A DNA stretch of 34,081 bases from Sphingomonadales bacterium (GCA_013791705.1 VMTF01000260.1:1-34081); one strand, 5' to 3'. Counted from the stretch's first letter, positions 7,997 through 16,352 are shown. Notes: generated by a model from the letters alone, not told the origin. Program-made: numbers and translations.

Positions 7997-9022
7997 CTAG
8001 TTTTCGCCCTGATCGAACGTCACCATCACCTTGGCGCTGTCGGGCCGCTGGGCGATGGCGAACGCTTCGTCGAATTGCTCGAACGGGAAACTGTGGCTGA
8101 CATAGGCATCGAGGATCGCGGGCGGGATCGCGGGCAATTCGGCCAGCACCGGCGCCAGTTCGTCCGGGTATCCGCCCGCCGTGGTGATCTCCAGCTCGCG
8201 CATCAGCGCGTCGAGGAAGCTGACTTCCACGGGCTCCGGATAGACGGCGGAAATCACCAGGCGTGCGTGATATTGCGCGATCCCGATGATGTTTGCGATG
8301 ACGTCCTTGCCGCCGGCCATGTCGTAGAACACATCGGTGCCCACGGTAGGCTGGCCCATCACCGCGATGCCTTCGCCGTGCAGTTCGGTGAGGCGCGCGG
8401 CGAGATCTTCCCTGAACGGGTTGATCGTAGCGTGGGCGCCCATCTGTTTGGCGTAATCGAGCCGTGCATCGGAGATATCGACCGCCACGACATGGCGCAC
8501 GCCCCGGCGGGCCAGCCACATTACCGCGCCGAGCCCGATCGGGCCGCAGCCAAACACGGCGGCCCGGGTTTCACTCGTCGGCTTGCCGCGATTGACGCCG
8601 TGCAGGCCCACCGCGAGCGGTTCGACCAGCGCGGCCTGGGCGAGCGATATGGTGCCGGGCACTGGCAGGAGCGTTTCGCCGGCGATGACATCGCGCACCA
8701 GCACGCGGTCGGAGAAGGCTCCTTCCGCGCCGCCGTTGCCGATGACTTCGCCCCCGCCGGCAACGGGGTTGATGAAAACGCGCATGCCGGGCGTGATACC
8801 GGCGACTTCGGCGCCGACGGTTTCGACAATCCCGGCCGCTTCGTGTCCGAGCGGCATCGGGTCGCCATTTTCGCGGGTGCGGCCCCAGCGCACATAGTGA
8901 ATGTCGCTGCCGCAGATGCCGCAGGCGGCAACCCTGACGACCACATCGCGGGGGCCGGGATTGGGCAGGGGAACGTCGTCGATGCCGTAACGGCCGGGGC
9001 CGTGGACGCGAACCAGCTTCAT
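7997..9022 (-). CDS. zinc-dependent alcohol dehydrogenase (MDR superfamily, polyol/idonate-dehydrogenase-like)
   Basis: This 341-residue medium-chain dehydrogenase, likely NAD(P)-dependent, oxidises a secondary alcohol or polyol. The catalytic zinc ligands are visible as C34 in ACGICGSD and H60-E61 in LGHEAAG. The GCGPIGLG nucleotide-binding loop lies mid-protein. The stretch after GMRVFINPVAG lacks the four closely spaced cysteines that bind the structural zinc in most relatives, so only the catalytic zinc is expected. The chosen ATG (9022) gives the usual MKLVRVHGPGRYGIDDVPLP and is preceded by GGGGAGA at good spacing. It sits between two SDR genes in the operon. Closest by eye to L-idonate/sorbitol dehydrogenases, but the substrate cannot be assigned. 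Confidence 0.88.
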   Translation of the reverse strand: MKLVRVHGPGRYGIDDVPLPNPGPRDVVVRVAACGICGSDIHYVRWGRTRENGDPMPLGHEAAGIVETVGAEVAGITPGMRVFINPVAGGGEVIGNGGAEGAFSDRVLVRDVIAGETLLPVPGTISLAQAALVEPLAVGLHGVNRGKPTSETRAAVFGCGPIGLGAVMWLARRGVRHVVAVDISDARLDYAKQMGAHATINPFREDLAARLTELHGEGIAVMGQPTVGTDVFYDMAGGKDVIANIIGIAQYHARLVISAVYPEPVEVSFLDALMRELEITTAGGYPDELAPVLAELPAIPPAILDAYVSHSFPFEQFDEAFAIAQRPDSAKVMVTFDQGEN

Positions 9023-9059
9023 CGGCGTTCTCCCCGGCGGCAAGATCGTTGCGGCGGCT

Positions 9060-9842
9060 TCAGTAGCATTGGGCCATCATTCCGCCGTCGAGCGTGATGG
9101 TATCGCCCGAGTGGTAGCGCGACCTGTCGCTGGCGAGGTAGACAACGATCCCCTGGAGGTCTTCGGGACGGCCGATCTGCTTGATCGGGCTGCGTGCAAG
9201 CGTGGCGTCGATCAGGGGCTGGACGTCTGCGCCGGCGGAAATCTCGGTCGGGATGAACCCCGGGCAGATCGTGTTGACGCGCACGCCGTGGACCCCCAGT
9301 TCGACCGCGAGGGTTTTCGACAGCGCGTTCAGCCCGCCCTTGGCCGTCGCATAGTGCGACAGGCCCGGAACCCCGGTGAAGACCGACAGGCTGCCGTTGA
9401 GGATGATTGAGCCGCCCGGATCGCCCGCCGCTGCTCGCGCCTGCATGTGGCGGGCGGCCTCACGGCAGGTGTAGAACGCGCCGTGGAGATTGACGGCGAG
9501 CAAGCCGTGCCATGTTTCGCTGGTCATCTGCTCGATCGGGGCGACCCCGGCGCCGCCGGCGTTGGCGATCACGCAGTCCACGCGGCCAAGTTCCGCGACT
9601 GCGGCCGCGAAGCCGTCGATCACGTCCTGCTCGTTCGCAACGTCCACCACGCTGGTGGCAACGCGGCCGCCGTGGCGGCGCACTTGTTCGGCCGCCGCGG
9701 CATTGCGATCGGCCCGGCGCCCCCAGATCGCCACGTCCGCGCCGGCGCGGGCGAGGCCCTCGGCCATGGCAAGGCCGAGGCCCGAGTTGGCGCCGGTGAC
9801 GAGGGCGACCTTGCCGGTGAGATCGAACAGGTTTTCAGGCAT
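9060..9842 (-). CDS. short-chain dehydrogenase/reductase (classical SDR)
   Basis: This 260-residue classical SDR probably catalyses NAD(P)-dependent alcohol/ketone interconversion. All catalytic elements are present: TGANSGLG (16-23), NAG (94-96), S151, and Y164-x3-K168 in HYATAK. The C-terminal GDTITLDGGMMAQCY end is typical of the gluconate 5-dehydrogenase/FabG-like group. I use the ATG at 9842 because AAGGAA lies 7 bases upstream. The frame continues 13 codons further, overlapping the stop of the sulfotransferase gene. It lies 35 bases after the sulfotransferase and 37 bases before the alcohol dehydrogenase, so co-transcription is likely. Confidence 0.9.
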   Translation of the reverse strand: MPENLFDLTGKVALVTGANSGLGLAMAEGLARAGADVAIWGRRADRNAAAAEQVRRHGGRVATSVVDVANEQDVIDGFAAAVAELGRVDCVIANAGGAGVAPIEQMTSETWHGLLAVNLHGAFYTCREAARHMQARAAAGDPGGSIILNGSLSVFTGVPGLSHYATAKGGLNALSKTLAVELGVHGVRVNTICPGFIPTEISAGADVQPLIDATLARSPIKQIGRPEDLQGIVVYLASDRSRYHSGDTITLDGGMMAQCY

Positions 9843-9877
9843 TCGGGTTTCCTTGGCAGGACTTGCCGGGGCGGGGC

Positions 9878-11143
9878 TCACTGAACTTCGACCCGCACTT
9901 CGGGGAAGCGTTCGAAGTAGAAGGCGAAGCGCTCGCGAAGCCGGTCGGGATCGAGCCCGAAGTCGCCGCGCAAGTCGTAGGTGAGCTGCCCGTGCTTGCC
10001 GCGCTGGTTGGCTTCGATCGCGCCGGTGAAGGCGGCGCGGGTCTGTTCGTCGAAGGGAATGCCTGCCTTGGCGTAGATCGCGGACAGTTCGCCGAACGGG
10101 TCGGCCATCAGCTTGTGGAAATAGAGATCGTAGGAACGGGCGGGATCGAGTGCATCGCGATCACGCACGCAGCCGCGCAGCAGCCGCTCGTAGCGGTCGA
10201 TCCAGTATTCGGCGATGTCGGCCAGATCGACGGACGTGCGGGTGAGCCGGGCCGAATAGGCCATGCCGGTGATGGCCGACTGGATCGAGGCGACGGGATC
10301 GCGGTGATTGATCACGATGAAGGCGCCCGGCAGCGCCCGGTCGACCGCGAGCAGTTGCTCCATGTGCTGCGGGCACTTGCCGACCCAGCGGTTTGGCCCG
10401 TGCTGCCACACCACGAGCTGCATCGCCCGGCGCAAATAGCGCAGCCACGGCGCCGGATCGTGGGCAAGCTGGTAGTCGCGCCATTCCGGCACCCGCGCGA
10501 GCCACTCGATATAGTAGCCGCCGAAATCCATCCCGGTGAGTTCGATGTCTTCGGTGATATGTTCGGGCGCAAACTCGTGGACCAGCTTGGTGAACGGCAG
10601 GATCGCGTCGGTCTGGACCCATTCCGCCGCGCAGAGATCGAAGCGGGTATCCTTGCCGTCCACGATGTAGGGTTCGGCCACCGGGCGTACGCCTTCCCAG
10701 TGCGGCAGCGAGCGCAGGCGCGGGTCGGCGGCCATCAGTTGCAGCATGTAGGTCGTGCCCGAACGGGGCAGGCCGGCGATCACCAGCGGCGGTTCCAGCG
10801 CGACCTGTTCGATTTCCGGATGGCGCCGGATCAGATCCTCGACTTGCAGGCGGTTGGACGCATAACGCACGGCCAGGCCGAAGACCCCCGCGCGGCCGGC
10901 CGGAGAAAGCCCGGTGTCGGCATCGGCCGCCTTCATCCACAGCTCCAGCCGGGGCAGGAAGCCCGTGTCGCCGAAGTCTTCGAGACCGGTGGCGGCCCTG
11001 GCCGCCTCCATGACCGCCGTCGCCGTCAGGCTGACCGGATGGGCGGTCGCCTGGGCCAGAACCTGCTGTTGCAGTTCGCTCAGGACCGGCTCGGCAAGGT
11101 CGGCAATACGGATCTTTTCGGGGGCCAAAGGTGCCACTCCCAT
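9878..11143 (-). CDS. PAPS-dependent sulfotransferase family protein
   Basis: This 421-residue protein has the 5'-phosphosulfate-binding loop GLPRSGTTYMLQL (from residue 124), the hallmark of the sulfotransferase_3-type family. A 3'-phosphate-binding region (VINHRDPVASIQSAI) follows about 140 residues later. The roughly 120-residue helical N-terminus before the loop matches the long bacterial sulfotransferase subfamily found in Sphingomonadales and mycobacteria. Expected chemistry is transfer of sulfate from PAPS to a hydroxyl group, probably in the cytoplasm, since no signal peptide is seen. The acceptor is unknown. It lies 14 bases downstream of a sulfatase-like hydrolase gene in the same operon, an unusual pairing. 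The start codon lacks a strong ribosome binding site. Confidence 0.85.
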   Translation of the reverse strand: MGVAPLAPEKIRIADLAEPVLSELQQQVLAQATAHPVSLTATAVMEAARAATGLEDFGDTGFLPRLELWMKAADADTGLSPAGRAGVFGLAVRYASNRLQVEDLIRRHPEIEQVALEPPLVIAGLPRSGTTYMLQLMAADPRLRSLPHWEGVRPVAEPYIVDGKDTRFDLCAAEWVQTDAILPFTKLVHEFAPEHITEDIELTGMDFGGYYIEWLARVPEWRDYQLAHDPAPWLRYLRRAMQLVVWQHGPNRWVGKCPQHMEQLLAVDRALPGAFIVINHRDPVASIQSAITGMAYSARLTRTSVDLADIAEYWIDRYERLLRGCVRDRDALDPARSYDLYFHKLMADPFGELSAIYAKAGIPFDEQTRAAFTGAIEANQRGKHGQLTYDLRGDFGLDPDRLRERFAFYFERFPEVRVEVQ

Positions 11144-11157
11144 TTTGGCGTTGTGGT

Positions 11158-12417
11158 TCAGGCTTGCTCGGCCAGCGCGGCCCGGGCTTCCATGATGCGG
11201 CCCTCGAGCCAGCCGAGCAGGTCGAAGATTTTCCCTTCCGTCCGGTCGGCCAGCGCCTCGTAAATGGCGAGTTCCACCGCGCGGACCTGACGATTGGCCG
11301 GTTCGGTGAAGACTGCCAGTTCGATGAGATGCAGTGCCTTTTCGGGACTGCCGTCGGCAAGGTGGCGGCTGGCCCGGGCGGCAACTACTTCCGCGCCGCC
11401 CGCACGCTCGACCAGTTCGGGCCAGATTGCGCTTTGCGGCGTGGCGTAAAGTTCGCTGGTGCGCTCCTGATGGAACCAGCCGGCGTATTCTTCATAGACC
11501 GCGCGGGCGATCCAGTGCGGGGGGCAGCGCCCGGCACGCGGGGCAAGGTGCGCGGGCAGGTTCAGGTTTGCCATGATGGCGGGCAGGCTGGTGCCGGCAT
11601 CCATGCCCTTGACCGTTTCGTCATGGATGTAGCGGACCGCGTCGCGAATCTTGCTGAGGCTGGCGCGGATGTGGTCGGCGCCGCGGACCGGTTCTTCGTG
11701 CCCGGTGATCAGCAGCTCCGGCTGTTGCGCCAGCAGTTGCTCGCAATGCACCAACCACGCCGGGATCGAGCGCTGGCGATCGCCGCGCGCCGTGTAGAAG
11801 TTGGGCAGGGCGCCATAGATCGCCCCGGCCCAGTTGCCGGTGAACACCGTTTGTTCGTCCGGCAGCCAGACGGCCAGCGCGTCGAGCGTTTCGCCCGAAT
11901 GCATCGTCACGAGGCGATAGCGGCGGCCTGAACAGGTGAACTCCAGTTCGTCGGCGAATGTGGTGAGCGGTTCGGGGTCGGGCGTGTCGAACCTGGCGTG
12001 GTTCGTCCCCGGCGGGGTCAGCGCCGCCAGCACGCGCCCATTGCGGGGGGTGAAGAACCCGCCCAGCATTTTTCGCTCGGCACAGATCTGGGGGAACATG
12101 CGCTGGCCGATGATTTCGGTGTGCGGCCCGGCGAACGCCTGCCAGCCGCCGGTGTGATCGGGGTGGCTCTGCGTGAAGACGAGCTTGCGCACGTCGAGCG
12201 GCCGGCCCAGCAGTTCCTCGAATTTTTCGCGGACCCGCGCGCCTTGCTGGCCGGTGCCGGTGTTGATGACGACATCGCCGTCTTCGCCGGTGACGACGTA
12301 GGCATTGGACGTGGCGCGGACCATCGCGATGTGATCGTTGATCCACTCGGCGGGGCGCTGCGGGTCCCACGCGATAAGCTGGATCATCGGGTGATCGAGC
12401 GTGCGGTATTTCGTCAT
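11158..12417 (-). CDS. alkylsulfatase-like metallo-beta-lactamase-fold hydrolase
   Basis: This 419-residue protein has an N-terminal metallo-beta-lactamase fold and a C-terminal region like the alkyl sulfatase dimerisation domain (RAVYEEYAGWFHQE, with an alpha-helical tail). The metal motif reads TQSHPDHTGG (82-91), so the first His of HxHxDH is Gln83. H85, D87 and H88 are intact. ALPNFYTARGDRQR resembles the SdsA/YjcS family motif near the active site, and LITGHEEPV supplies a late His. No signal peptide is seen, whereas secreted SdsA-type enzymes have one. A sulfate ester or another ester is the probable substrate by family, not shown by sequence. The start lies 13 bases after the VOC gene stop. 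Confidence 0.8.
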   Translation of the reverse strand: MTKYRTLDHPMIQLIAWDPQRPAEWINDHIAMVRATSNAYVVTGEDGDVVINTGTGQQGARVREKFEELLGRPLDVRKLVFTQSHPDHTGGWQAFAGPHTEIIGQRMFPQICAERKMLGGFFTPRNGRVLAALTPPGTNHARFDTPDPEPLTTFADELEFTCSGRRYRLVTMHSGETLDALAVWLPDEQTVFTGNWAGAIYGALPNFYTARGDRQRSIPAWLVHCEQLLAQQPELLITGHEEPVRGADHIRASLSKIRDAVRYIHDETVKGMDAGTSLPAIMANLNLPAHLAPRAGRCPPHWIARAVYEEYAGWFHQERTSELYATPQSAIWPELVERAGGAEVVAARASRHLADGSPEKALHLIELAVFTEPANRQVRAVELAIYEALADRTEGKIFDLLGWLEGRIMEARAALAEQA

Positions 12418-12430
12418 GCGGGGGAACGCC

Positions 12431-12952
12431 TTAGCGCGAGGAATAGGTCGGAACGACCGCCTTCATGCGGGCCTGCGTCTCGGGCGTGAACCACACGTGC
12501 TCGACAAAGCAGCCGATGAGCGCGCGTTCGTCGGAGTAACAAAACCGCGCCCCTTCGACGAAGCCGACATAAGCGACCGGGCGCTCCGGCCCGAGCGCAG
12601 CGATATAGGCGTCCCAGTCGTCCAGCGTGCCCTCGACCTTGACGCAGACGTGGTGGAAGACGTTGGCGTGGCTGCCGTCCTTGGGCAGCACGTCGCGGTA
12701 GATGTGGTCGACCCCGCCGCCGACCGGCTGGATCAGTTCGAGCTGCACGTTGTCGACATTGGCCAGCGCGATGCGCAGCGCCATGTCGCCCTTCTCGCCG
12801 AAGACGATGGCGGGGAAGGTCTGCTCCATCACGAAGAATTCCGGTACGCGGTAGATCGCCTTGAACTGTTCGAGGCTGTGATCGAGGTCGGGCGTGACCC
12901 AGGCGAACTGCATCAGGTTGCCCAGCGCCGGTCCGGTCAAGGGTGGGATCAT
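12431..12952 (-). CDS. VOC-superfamily (glyoxalase/dioxygenase-like) protein
   Basis: This 173-residue protein is built of the beta-alpha-beta-beta-beta modules of the vicinal oxygen chelate fold. QFAWVTPDLDHSLEQFKAIY opens the first module and HANVFHHVCVKVEGTLDDWD the second. Possible metal ligands are the His in FHHVCVKV and the Glu in LELIQPV and FVEHVW, but no established enzyme signature can be read. The ATG at 12952 is preceded by GGAGAGGA at correct spacing. A start 7 codons upstream lacks this. It is the first gene of the minus-strand operon after the AraC regulator. Related proteins are often annotated as methylmalonyl-CoA epimerase-like or ring-cleavage-like, but no function is claimed. 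Confidence 0.8.
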   Translation of the reverse strand: MIPPLTGPALGNLMQFAWVTPDLDHSLEQFKAIYRVPEFFVMEQTFPAIVFGEKGDMALRIALANVDNVQLELIQPVGGGVDHIYRDVLPKDGSHANVFHHVCVKVEGTLDDWDAYIAALGPERPVAYVGFVEGARFCYSDERALIGCFVEHVWFTPETQARMKAVVPTYSSR

Positions 12953-13092
12953 GGCAGTGTCCTCTCCGCACACGCGCCGCGTTCATTTGTTCCGGTGCGC
13001 GCGTTCCCGGAAGCTAGGCGCAGGTTGCCGGCCGGCCCAAGCGTGACCTGTTGTGCGGCGGGGCCATCGCTGTCGCGATCGCGCCATCGCGC
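12953..13092. other. 140-base spacer between the araC-type gene and the VOC operon
   Basis: No gene is seen here. It is the only gap of this size between AraC (13093) and the last gene of the minus-strand operon. It could therefore hold the promoter for the six downstream genes. GC-rich short dyads around TCGCGATCGCG occur near 13076-13086, but no convincing -35/-10 pair was found. Confidence 0.5.
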
Positions 13093-14037
13093 TCAATTGG
13101 CGCGCAATTGGCGGTACCTGCTCGGCTGCGTGCCGGTCGCGCGGCGGAACGCGGCGGAAAAGGCGGCGGGCGTGGCGAAGCCGCAGGCCCAGGCGACCTG
13201 CTTGATCGGCGTCCGTCCCTCGGCGAGCAGAATCCGCGCCCGGTCGATCCGCCGGCCAATCGCGAATTCGGTCAGCGAGCGGCCGGTGGCGGCGCGGAAC
13301 AGGCGGCAGAAATGGCGGGGCGAGAGCCCGCATTCGGTGGCAAGCACACCAAGCGCCGGAGCGGGGCCGGCGCAATCAAGCAATTCCTCGATCCGGCGCA
13401 ACTGGGCAGCGCCAAGTCGCCCGCCGGGTCCGGCGCCGTCGCCAACCCCATCGAGGTGGCGGCGCAGCAGGATGGCGATCTGGAGGCAGAGCGATTCGAT
13501 CATCAGCGCCGTTTCAAACCCGGGATGCTCAAGCTCGTGCGCCAGCCGCAGCATGGTTTCGCGCAAGGCGCCGTCCCGCAAATCCAGCGCGGCGTCGAGT
13601 TCGCTGGCGGACCATTCCCGCTCAAGCTGGTGCTGACCTTCGAACAACACGCAGAGCGAGCGCTGGCGTCCGCCGCTCCAGGTGCTCTGCAACCGGGTCT
13701 GGGCGGGGACGAAAATGAGATCACCCATGCGCCGCCGATGGTGGCCGCGGACATCGGGAAACCTTCCGACCGGCTCGCCCGAGCGGTGGCTCAAGGCAAA
13801 ATCGACAAAGCCATAGTCGTTCCGGGAATCGACCTCGCGCGGGGCGACGAAATGGATATCGTGCAGTTCGACGCCGGCCGATGGCGTGTGTGCCTGGGCG
13901 CGGACATCGAACCGAAGATCCTCGCGCCATTCGCCGAGCAGGATGGAACGGGTCCGTGCCGTAGCTGAATCAGGTACGGGAACGTTGCGGGCGGCTGCGC
14001 CAGAAGCTGGCGCTATTCGCTCAAAGGCGGGGTTCAT
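13093..14037 (-). CDS. AraC-family transcriptional regulator
   Basis: This 314-residue protein has an N-terminal sensor region (about 1-200) and a C-terminal pair of helix-turn-helix motifs. The first is in LGVLATECGLSPRHFCRLFRAA. The second is in IKQVAWACGFATPAAFSAAFRR, followed by GTQPSRYRQL, the AraC C-terminal hallmark. GAGAGG lies upstream of the ATG at good spacing. The gene runs in the same direction as, and 140 bases before, the VOC-sulfatase-sulfotransferase operon, so it is the most likely regulator of that operon. It may also act on the divergent short ORF at 14131. Its effector is unknown. Confidence 0.9.
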   Translation of the reverse strand: MNPAFERIAPASGAAARNVPVPDSATARTRSILLGEWREDLRFDVRAQAHTPSAGVELHDIHFVAPREVDSRNDYGFVDFALSHRSGEPVGRFPDVRGHHRRRMGDLIFVPAQTRLQSTWSGGRQRSLCVLFEGQHQLEREWSASELDAALDLRDGALRETMLRLAHELEHPGFETALMIESLCLQIAILLRRHLDGVGDGAGPGGRLGAAQLRRIEELLDCAGPAPALGVLATECGLSPRHFCRLFRAATGRSLTEFAIGRRIDRARILLAEGRTPIKQVAWACGFATPAAFSAAFRRATGTQPSRYRQLRAN

Positions 14038-14130
14038 GGCAGGCCTCTCGCTTGCCGGTCTCCCTTGCTGGCGGGGCCGGCTGGGCGGGAGAATTCAGCC
14101 CGCGCGGATGCTTGTCAACGGTGGAGCCGG

Positions 14131-14214
14131 ATGAGCACAAAGAAAGTGGGCGGCTGGCATGAAGTCAGCCGTTCCGAGATGGGGAGAACCTTCAATCCGG
14201 TCGGCTACTACTAA
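14131..14214 (+). CDS. possible 27-residue peptide gene
   Basis: A short ORF begins ATG AGC with GGTGGAG 4-5 bases upstream. It encodes 27 residues starting MSTKKVGGWH and ending TFNPVGYY. The composition is unusual for a chance ORF in this DNA: two Lys, one Trp, one His, one Phe and two C-terminal Tyr, with local GC visibly below the surroundings. It is divergent from the araC-type gene (94-base gap), and its stop overlaps the stop of the convergent dsbD gene. I do not recognise the family. PqqA and mycofactocin precursors were considered and do not match. It could be a real small protein, a peptide precursor, or the leftover end of a lost gene. Confidence 0.35.
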   Translation: MSTKKVGGWHEVSRSEMGRTFNPVGYY

Positions 14215-16343
14215 TTCCCGGCAAGCGCGGTCAGCGTTTCGGGCGTGAGCAATTGGGGCAGGATCTGGGGCGGACCGTTTTTCGCCGGATACCAGACGTA
14301 AAGCGGTACGCCGCCCGCCCCGTGAGCGGTGAGGTAGCGGGTGATTTCCGGATCGCGCCGGGTCCAGTCGCCGCGCAGCACCACAACGCCCGCACGCGCG
14401 AAGGCGTCTCGCGTGGCGGGCCGCTCAATCGCGATTTGCTCGTTCACCTTGCAGGTGAGGCACCAGTCGGCAGTGAAGTAGGCAAACACCGGACGGTCCG
14501 ACCGACGCGCCGCGTCGAGCGCGATCTCGCTGAAGGGGCGGCTCGGCAGCACGCCATCGGCGGCGGCGGCGGGCGTGCGGATCGCCGGAGGCAGGGACAA
14601 GGCGGCGGCGAGCGCGATTGCGGCGAGGCCCGTGCCGGTACCCGTGCGCGCAGACCGGCCGAGTCGCTGGGATCGTCCGGTCCAGGCGAGCAGGGCAATG
14701 AGGGCGAGCGCCAGTGCGGCGGAGAGCGCGGCAAAGAGCGGCCCGGCCAGGCGCAGCGTGAGCCAGCCCAGCGCCAGCGCGGTCAGCCCCATCGGCACGG
14801 CCATCGCCTGGCGGAACCGGTTCATCCATTTGCCCGGGCGGGGCAGGGCGCGGCGCAGCGCGGGAACGAAGGCGATCGCGAGGAACGGCAGGGCCAGCCC
14901 CAGACCGAGCGCGACAAACAGCACCATCGCCTGAACGGCGGGCAGCAGCAATGCCGCGCCCATTGCGGCGGCCATGAACGGGCCGGTGCAGGGTGTGGCG
15001 ACGAACGCGGCGACGAGCCCGGTTGCGAAAGCGCCTTGCGGCGTCCCGGCACTGGAGCCGCTTGCCGAGACGAAGCCGGGCATGGCAAATTCGTAAAGCC
15101 CCAGCAGATTGGCGGTGATTGCCGCCGCCAGCAGCAGCAGCGCGGCAACCACGCCGGGCTCCTGCAACTGGAACGCCCAGCCCACTTCGTGCCCGCCCGC
15201 CCGTAGCGCCAGCAGCGCCGCCCCGAGCGCGGCGCAGGCGAGGATAACCCCCGCCGCGTAGGCCAGACCCTCGGTCCGTGCCTCGGCGGGGCTTTCGCCG
15301 GCCCGCGCGAGCGACAGCGCCTTGAGGCTGAGAATCGGGAACACGCAAGGCATCACGTTAAGCAACAGGCCCCCCAGCAGCGCCCCGAAGATCAGCAGCG
15401 CAAGGTTCGGCGCGGCGGACGAGGTGGAGTTGCTGGTTGCGAGCGGCTCACCGCCGGCGGGAACCGGGCCGGGCCGGGCGGTGAACTCCACGCCGTCGCC
15501 GTTCGCGTTCAAACGCAGCACGCCGGTGAGGTTCGCCGGATCTGCCGCGGCGATTTCGGGCCGGGTCAGCGACACGACCAGCAGGTCGCCCTGTCGGCGG
15601 AACTCCTGCGGGGCGGCATAGGCGAAAACCTTGTCCTCCTGCGGGAAGACGTGCGGGTCCGCCAGTTCCAGTCCGCGCGGCAGCGGGATGCCGAGGCGGA
15701 TGGTTTTGCCGTCGGCCTGGAAGCGCGCCTCGCTTCCCAATGGCGCCGGAAGCCTCGTGCGCCATTGATCGAAACGCGGGTCGGGCGGCGTGGTCGTCCC
15801 CGGAGCGGCGACGACGACATTGGCAGCCAGGTCCGCCCGCTCGGGCACGCAGATCTGATCGGTGCAGGCGAGCCATTCGGCGCTGGCCCGCACCGGCAGC
15901 CGCGTGCCGGGCACGGCGTCCGCCGGGAGCGTGAGCGGCACGAGGATCGCGTAGGCTTCCTCATAGACGTGGTTCATCAGCCCTGCGATCAGCAGCGTGT
16001 GGGGCACCGGATAGCGTTTTCCCCCGGCGCTGGCGCCGGCCGGCAAATCCCAGTTCAGCGTCATGCCGAACCCGGCATCGCCCGGGTTCTGCCAATAGCC
16101 GTGCCAGCCCGGTTCAGGGCGCATCGTGATCGCAAGGGTGACCGTGGCACCCGGCGCGGCGGCCCCTTCCGCCACCAGCCCTGCGGCGATGTGCGTCGGA
16201 GCTGCGGCGGCAGGCACGGCAGCTACGGCCAGCAGCAGCGCGAGCGCCTGCCACAACAACGCAACAAGTCGGCGGTAGCGGTCCAGCACTTTCGGGGAGA
16301 ACTCCGCCAAATCCGGGTTGCACCAGTGCGTGCGCACCGGCAT
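14211..16343 (-). CDS. dsbD: thiol:disulfide interchange protein DsbD
   Basis: This 710-residue three-domain membrane protein moves reducing equivalents from cytoplasmic thioredoxin to periplasmic substrates such as cytochrome c maturation proteins. The N-terminal periplasmic domain has the pair C160TDQIC165. The membrane domain has C333 (LNVMPCVFP) and C452 (ATPCTGP). The C-terminal thioredoxin domain has W627-C628-L-T-C631. All six redox cysteines are present. The signal segment is about residues 28-48. ATG 16343 has AGGA five bases upstream, but a GTG at 16289 would give a more usual signal peptide length. The frame is open upstream only in antisense to the divergent phosphatase, so longer starts are unlikely. 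Its 3' end meets the short ORF at 14131. Confidence 0.93.
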   Translation of the reverse strand: MPVRTHWCNPDLAEFSPKVLDRYRRLVALLWQALALLLAVAAVPAAAAPTHIAAGLVAEGAAAPGATVTLAITMRPEPGWHGYWQNPGDAGFGMTLNWDLPAGASAGGKRYPVPHTLLIAGLMNHVYEEAYAILVPLTLPADAVPGTRLPVRASAEWLACTDQICVPERADLAANVVVAAPGTTTPPDPRFDQWRTRLPAPLGSEARFQADGKTIRLGIPLPRGLELADPHVFPQEDKVFAYAAPQEFRRQGDLLVVSLTRPEIAAADPANLTGVLRLNANGDGVEFTARPGPVPAGGEPLATSNSTSSAAPNLALLIFGALLGGLLLNVMPCVFPILSLKALSLARAGESPAEARTEGLAYAAGVILACAALGAALLALRAGGHEVGWAFQLQEPGVVAALLLLAAAITANLLGLYEFAMPGFVSASGSSAGTPQGAFATGLVAAFVATPCTGPFMAAAMGAALLLPAVQAMVLFVALGLGLALPFLAIAFVPALRRALPRPGKWMNRFRQAMAVPMGLTALALGWLTLRLAGPLFAALSAALALALIALLAWTGRSQRLGRSARTGTGTGLAAIALAAALSLPPAIRTPAAAADGVLPSRPFSEIALDAARRSDRPVFAYFTADWCLTCKVNEQIAIERPATRDAFARAGVVVLRGDWTRRDPEITRYLTAHGAGGVPLYVWYPAKNGPPQILPQLLTPETLTALAGN

Positions 16344-16352
16344 TCCTGTCCT

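Noticed and set aside
9863..11263. 466-codon open frame on the plus strand opposite the sulfotransferase
   Set aside because: It mirrors the sulfotransferase codons. It has no start signal or domain, and the minus-strand protein has a clear PAPS loop.
14131..14214. Short ORF as a PqqA or mycofactocin precursor
   Set aside because: It lacks the Glu-x3-Tyr pair of PqqA and the C-terminal Val-Tyr context of MftA. No radical SAM maturase is nearby; the only radical SAM gene in the window is hemN.
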